A stretch of DNA of 64,000 nt from Linyphia triangularis (lineage: Eukaryota; Arthropoda; Arachnida; Araneae; Linyphiidae), in the NCBI GenBank assembly GCA_963978545.1, contig OZ021727.1, positions 55,874,487 through 55,938,486 of the forward strand. The letters run 5' to 3'. This document shows, piece after piece, positions 63,358-64,000 of this stretch (the first letter of the stretch is position 1; the number at the start of each line of letters is the position of its first letter). The notes below the pieces were generated by a model that was not told the origin of the DNA, searched no databases, and worked only from the letters and a program-made list of their open reading frames with translations. A program made the translations under genes and the position numbers.

Positions 63358-64000
63358 ACATGCCAAATGTCATTCAAATCATTCGATTGGAACACTGAAT
63401 AATTTTTTTGTTTCAAATACAGTCATAATTGAAGTCCTCTATAATGGAATATCCAAAAAAATTACAGAAGACATATTTTCAAAAATGAATAAAAATTGCC
63501 TGTGTAAGCGAATAATTTTAAATGGATTACATAAAAAATTACTAGTGTTGATTTTGAAAGTCAAAAAATTTAGTTAACTTACGACTTAAGTTTTATATTT
63601 TTTAATATTTTTCAATTTTCGAAAAAGTAAACATTTTTTGTAAATAAATCCGAATCAAACATTGTTTAAAGTCATAAAATTTATCAAAATTAAACGCTAA
63701 TGATAAGGACACTTCCCTTGCCGCCTCAAAGAGTTTTAAAATGAAATTTTCAACTACACAACAACAGAATAAGAAGTTTCCAAATTTGCTGCACTGAAAT
63801 ATAAAACCCTTTTTGGTGCTGCCATCTATTTGAGAATAATTTAAGGAATTCAAAAACCTAAAGTTATAATCAAAGACATTTCGCGCCGGAGGTGAAGTCG
63901 TGGGTCATATGTCAAATAACACACAGAACATAATTTTATTTAATATTTTTAAAGTTTTAAAAGAAATTTCTATTTCAAATTGAAGACTTGTGACCAGGGG
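63358..64000. other. Right flank, no gene recognised
   Basis: AT-rich; nothing supported. Confidence 0.5.

Overview
This window looks like an intergenic or deep-intronic stretch of an AT-rich arthropod genome. A chelicerate, probably a spider, is my guess from the mix of Ty3/Gypsy, BEL/Pao and Tc1/mariner elements and from degenerate transposase wording common in spider assemblies; the sequence does not prove it. There are no bacterial genes, operons, rRNA genes or CRISPR arrays. No complete host gene is visible. A few short pieces could be host exons or regulatory DNA (15.56-15.70 kb, 23.15-23.19 kb, 23.99-24.55 kb, 58.83-59.03 kb, 59.52-59.84 kb), all at low confidence.

Layout. 0.2-1.8 kb: a Tc1-like transposon with perfect 26-bp terminal inverted repeats (TIRs) and a transposase broken by three in-frame stops, inserted in a TA microsatellite. 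4.78-14.61 kb: a small TIR element with repeated subterminal motifs, split by a full-length minus-strand Ty3/Gypsy retrotransposon (Gypsy-1, 4870-13818). Gypsy-1 has 737-bp LTRs that look identical, a CATAC target duplication, a primer-binding site, a polypurine tract, intact gag and pol, and a UUUUUUA slippery heptamer at the gag-pol overlap. 14.65-14.88 kb: a 222-bp TTGG microsatellite. 15-27 kb: gene-poor sequence with MITE-like elements, a long foldback, tandem repeats and a candidate conserved non-coding block near 24 kb.

27.2-42.6 kb is a nest of transposons. The host is a plus-strand gypsy derivative (Gypsy-2, 467-bp LTRs with about two differences, ATAT target duplication). It keeps gag, protease and the integrase C-terminus but has lost reverse transcriptase, RNase H and the integrase core. 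It was then hit twice: by a 5,956-bp non-autonomous TIR element with CACTG ends and a TA duplication (29419-35374), and by an intact minus-strand BEL/Pao retrotransposon (36042-41952, identical 266-bp LTRs, GACGT duplication, 1,767-codon gag-pol). Removing the two inserts and one copy of each duplication restores a continuous pol frame across both junctions. The CACTG element itself carries an older gypsy integrase fragment, two tRNA-like sequences, a 24-bp minisatellite and a 335-bp direct repeat.

42.6-64 kb is again gene-poor: a GC-rich island with 89-bp tandem repeats (46 kb), a long AT tract followed by a complex repeat made of about seven 120-146 bp units (48.8-50.1 kb), MITEs at 51.4 and 58.4 kb, an AAT microsatellite (54 kb), a CpG-rich stretch ending in a splice-donor-like sequence (59.5-59.8 kb), a decayed mariner-type transposase (60.7-61.6 kb) and a TIR-bounded interval (62.3-63.4 kb).

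Functionally, the working parts are Gypsy-1 and BEL, each of which looks able to make Gag and a full polymerase. Gypsy-2 supplies only Gag and protease and must have been copied in trans. The DNA elements are all non-autonomous or broken.
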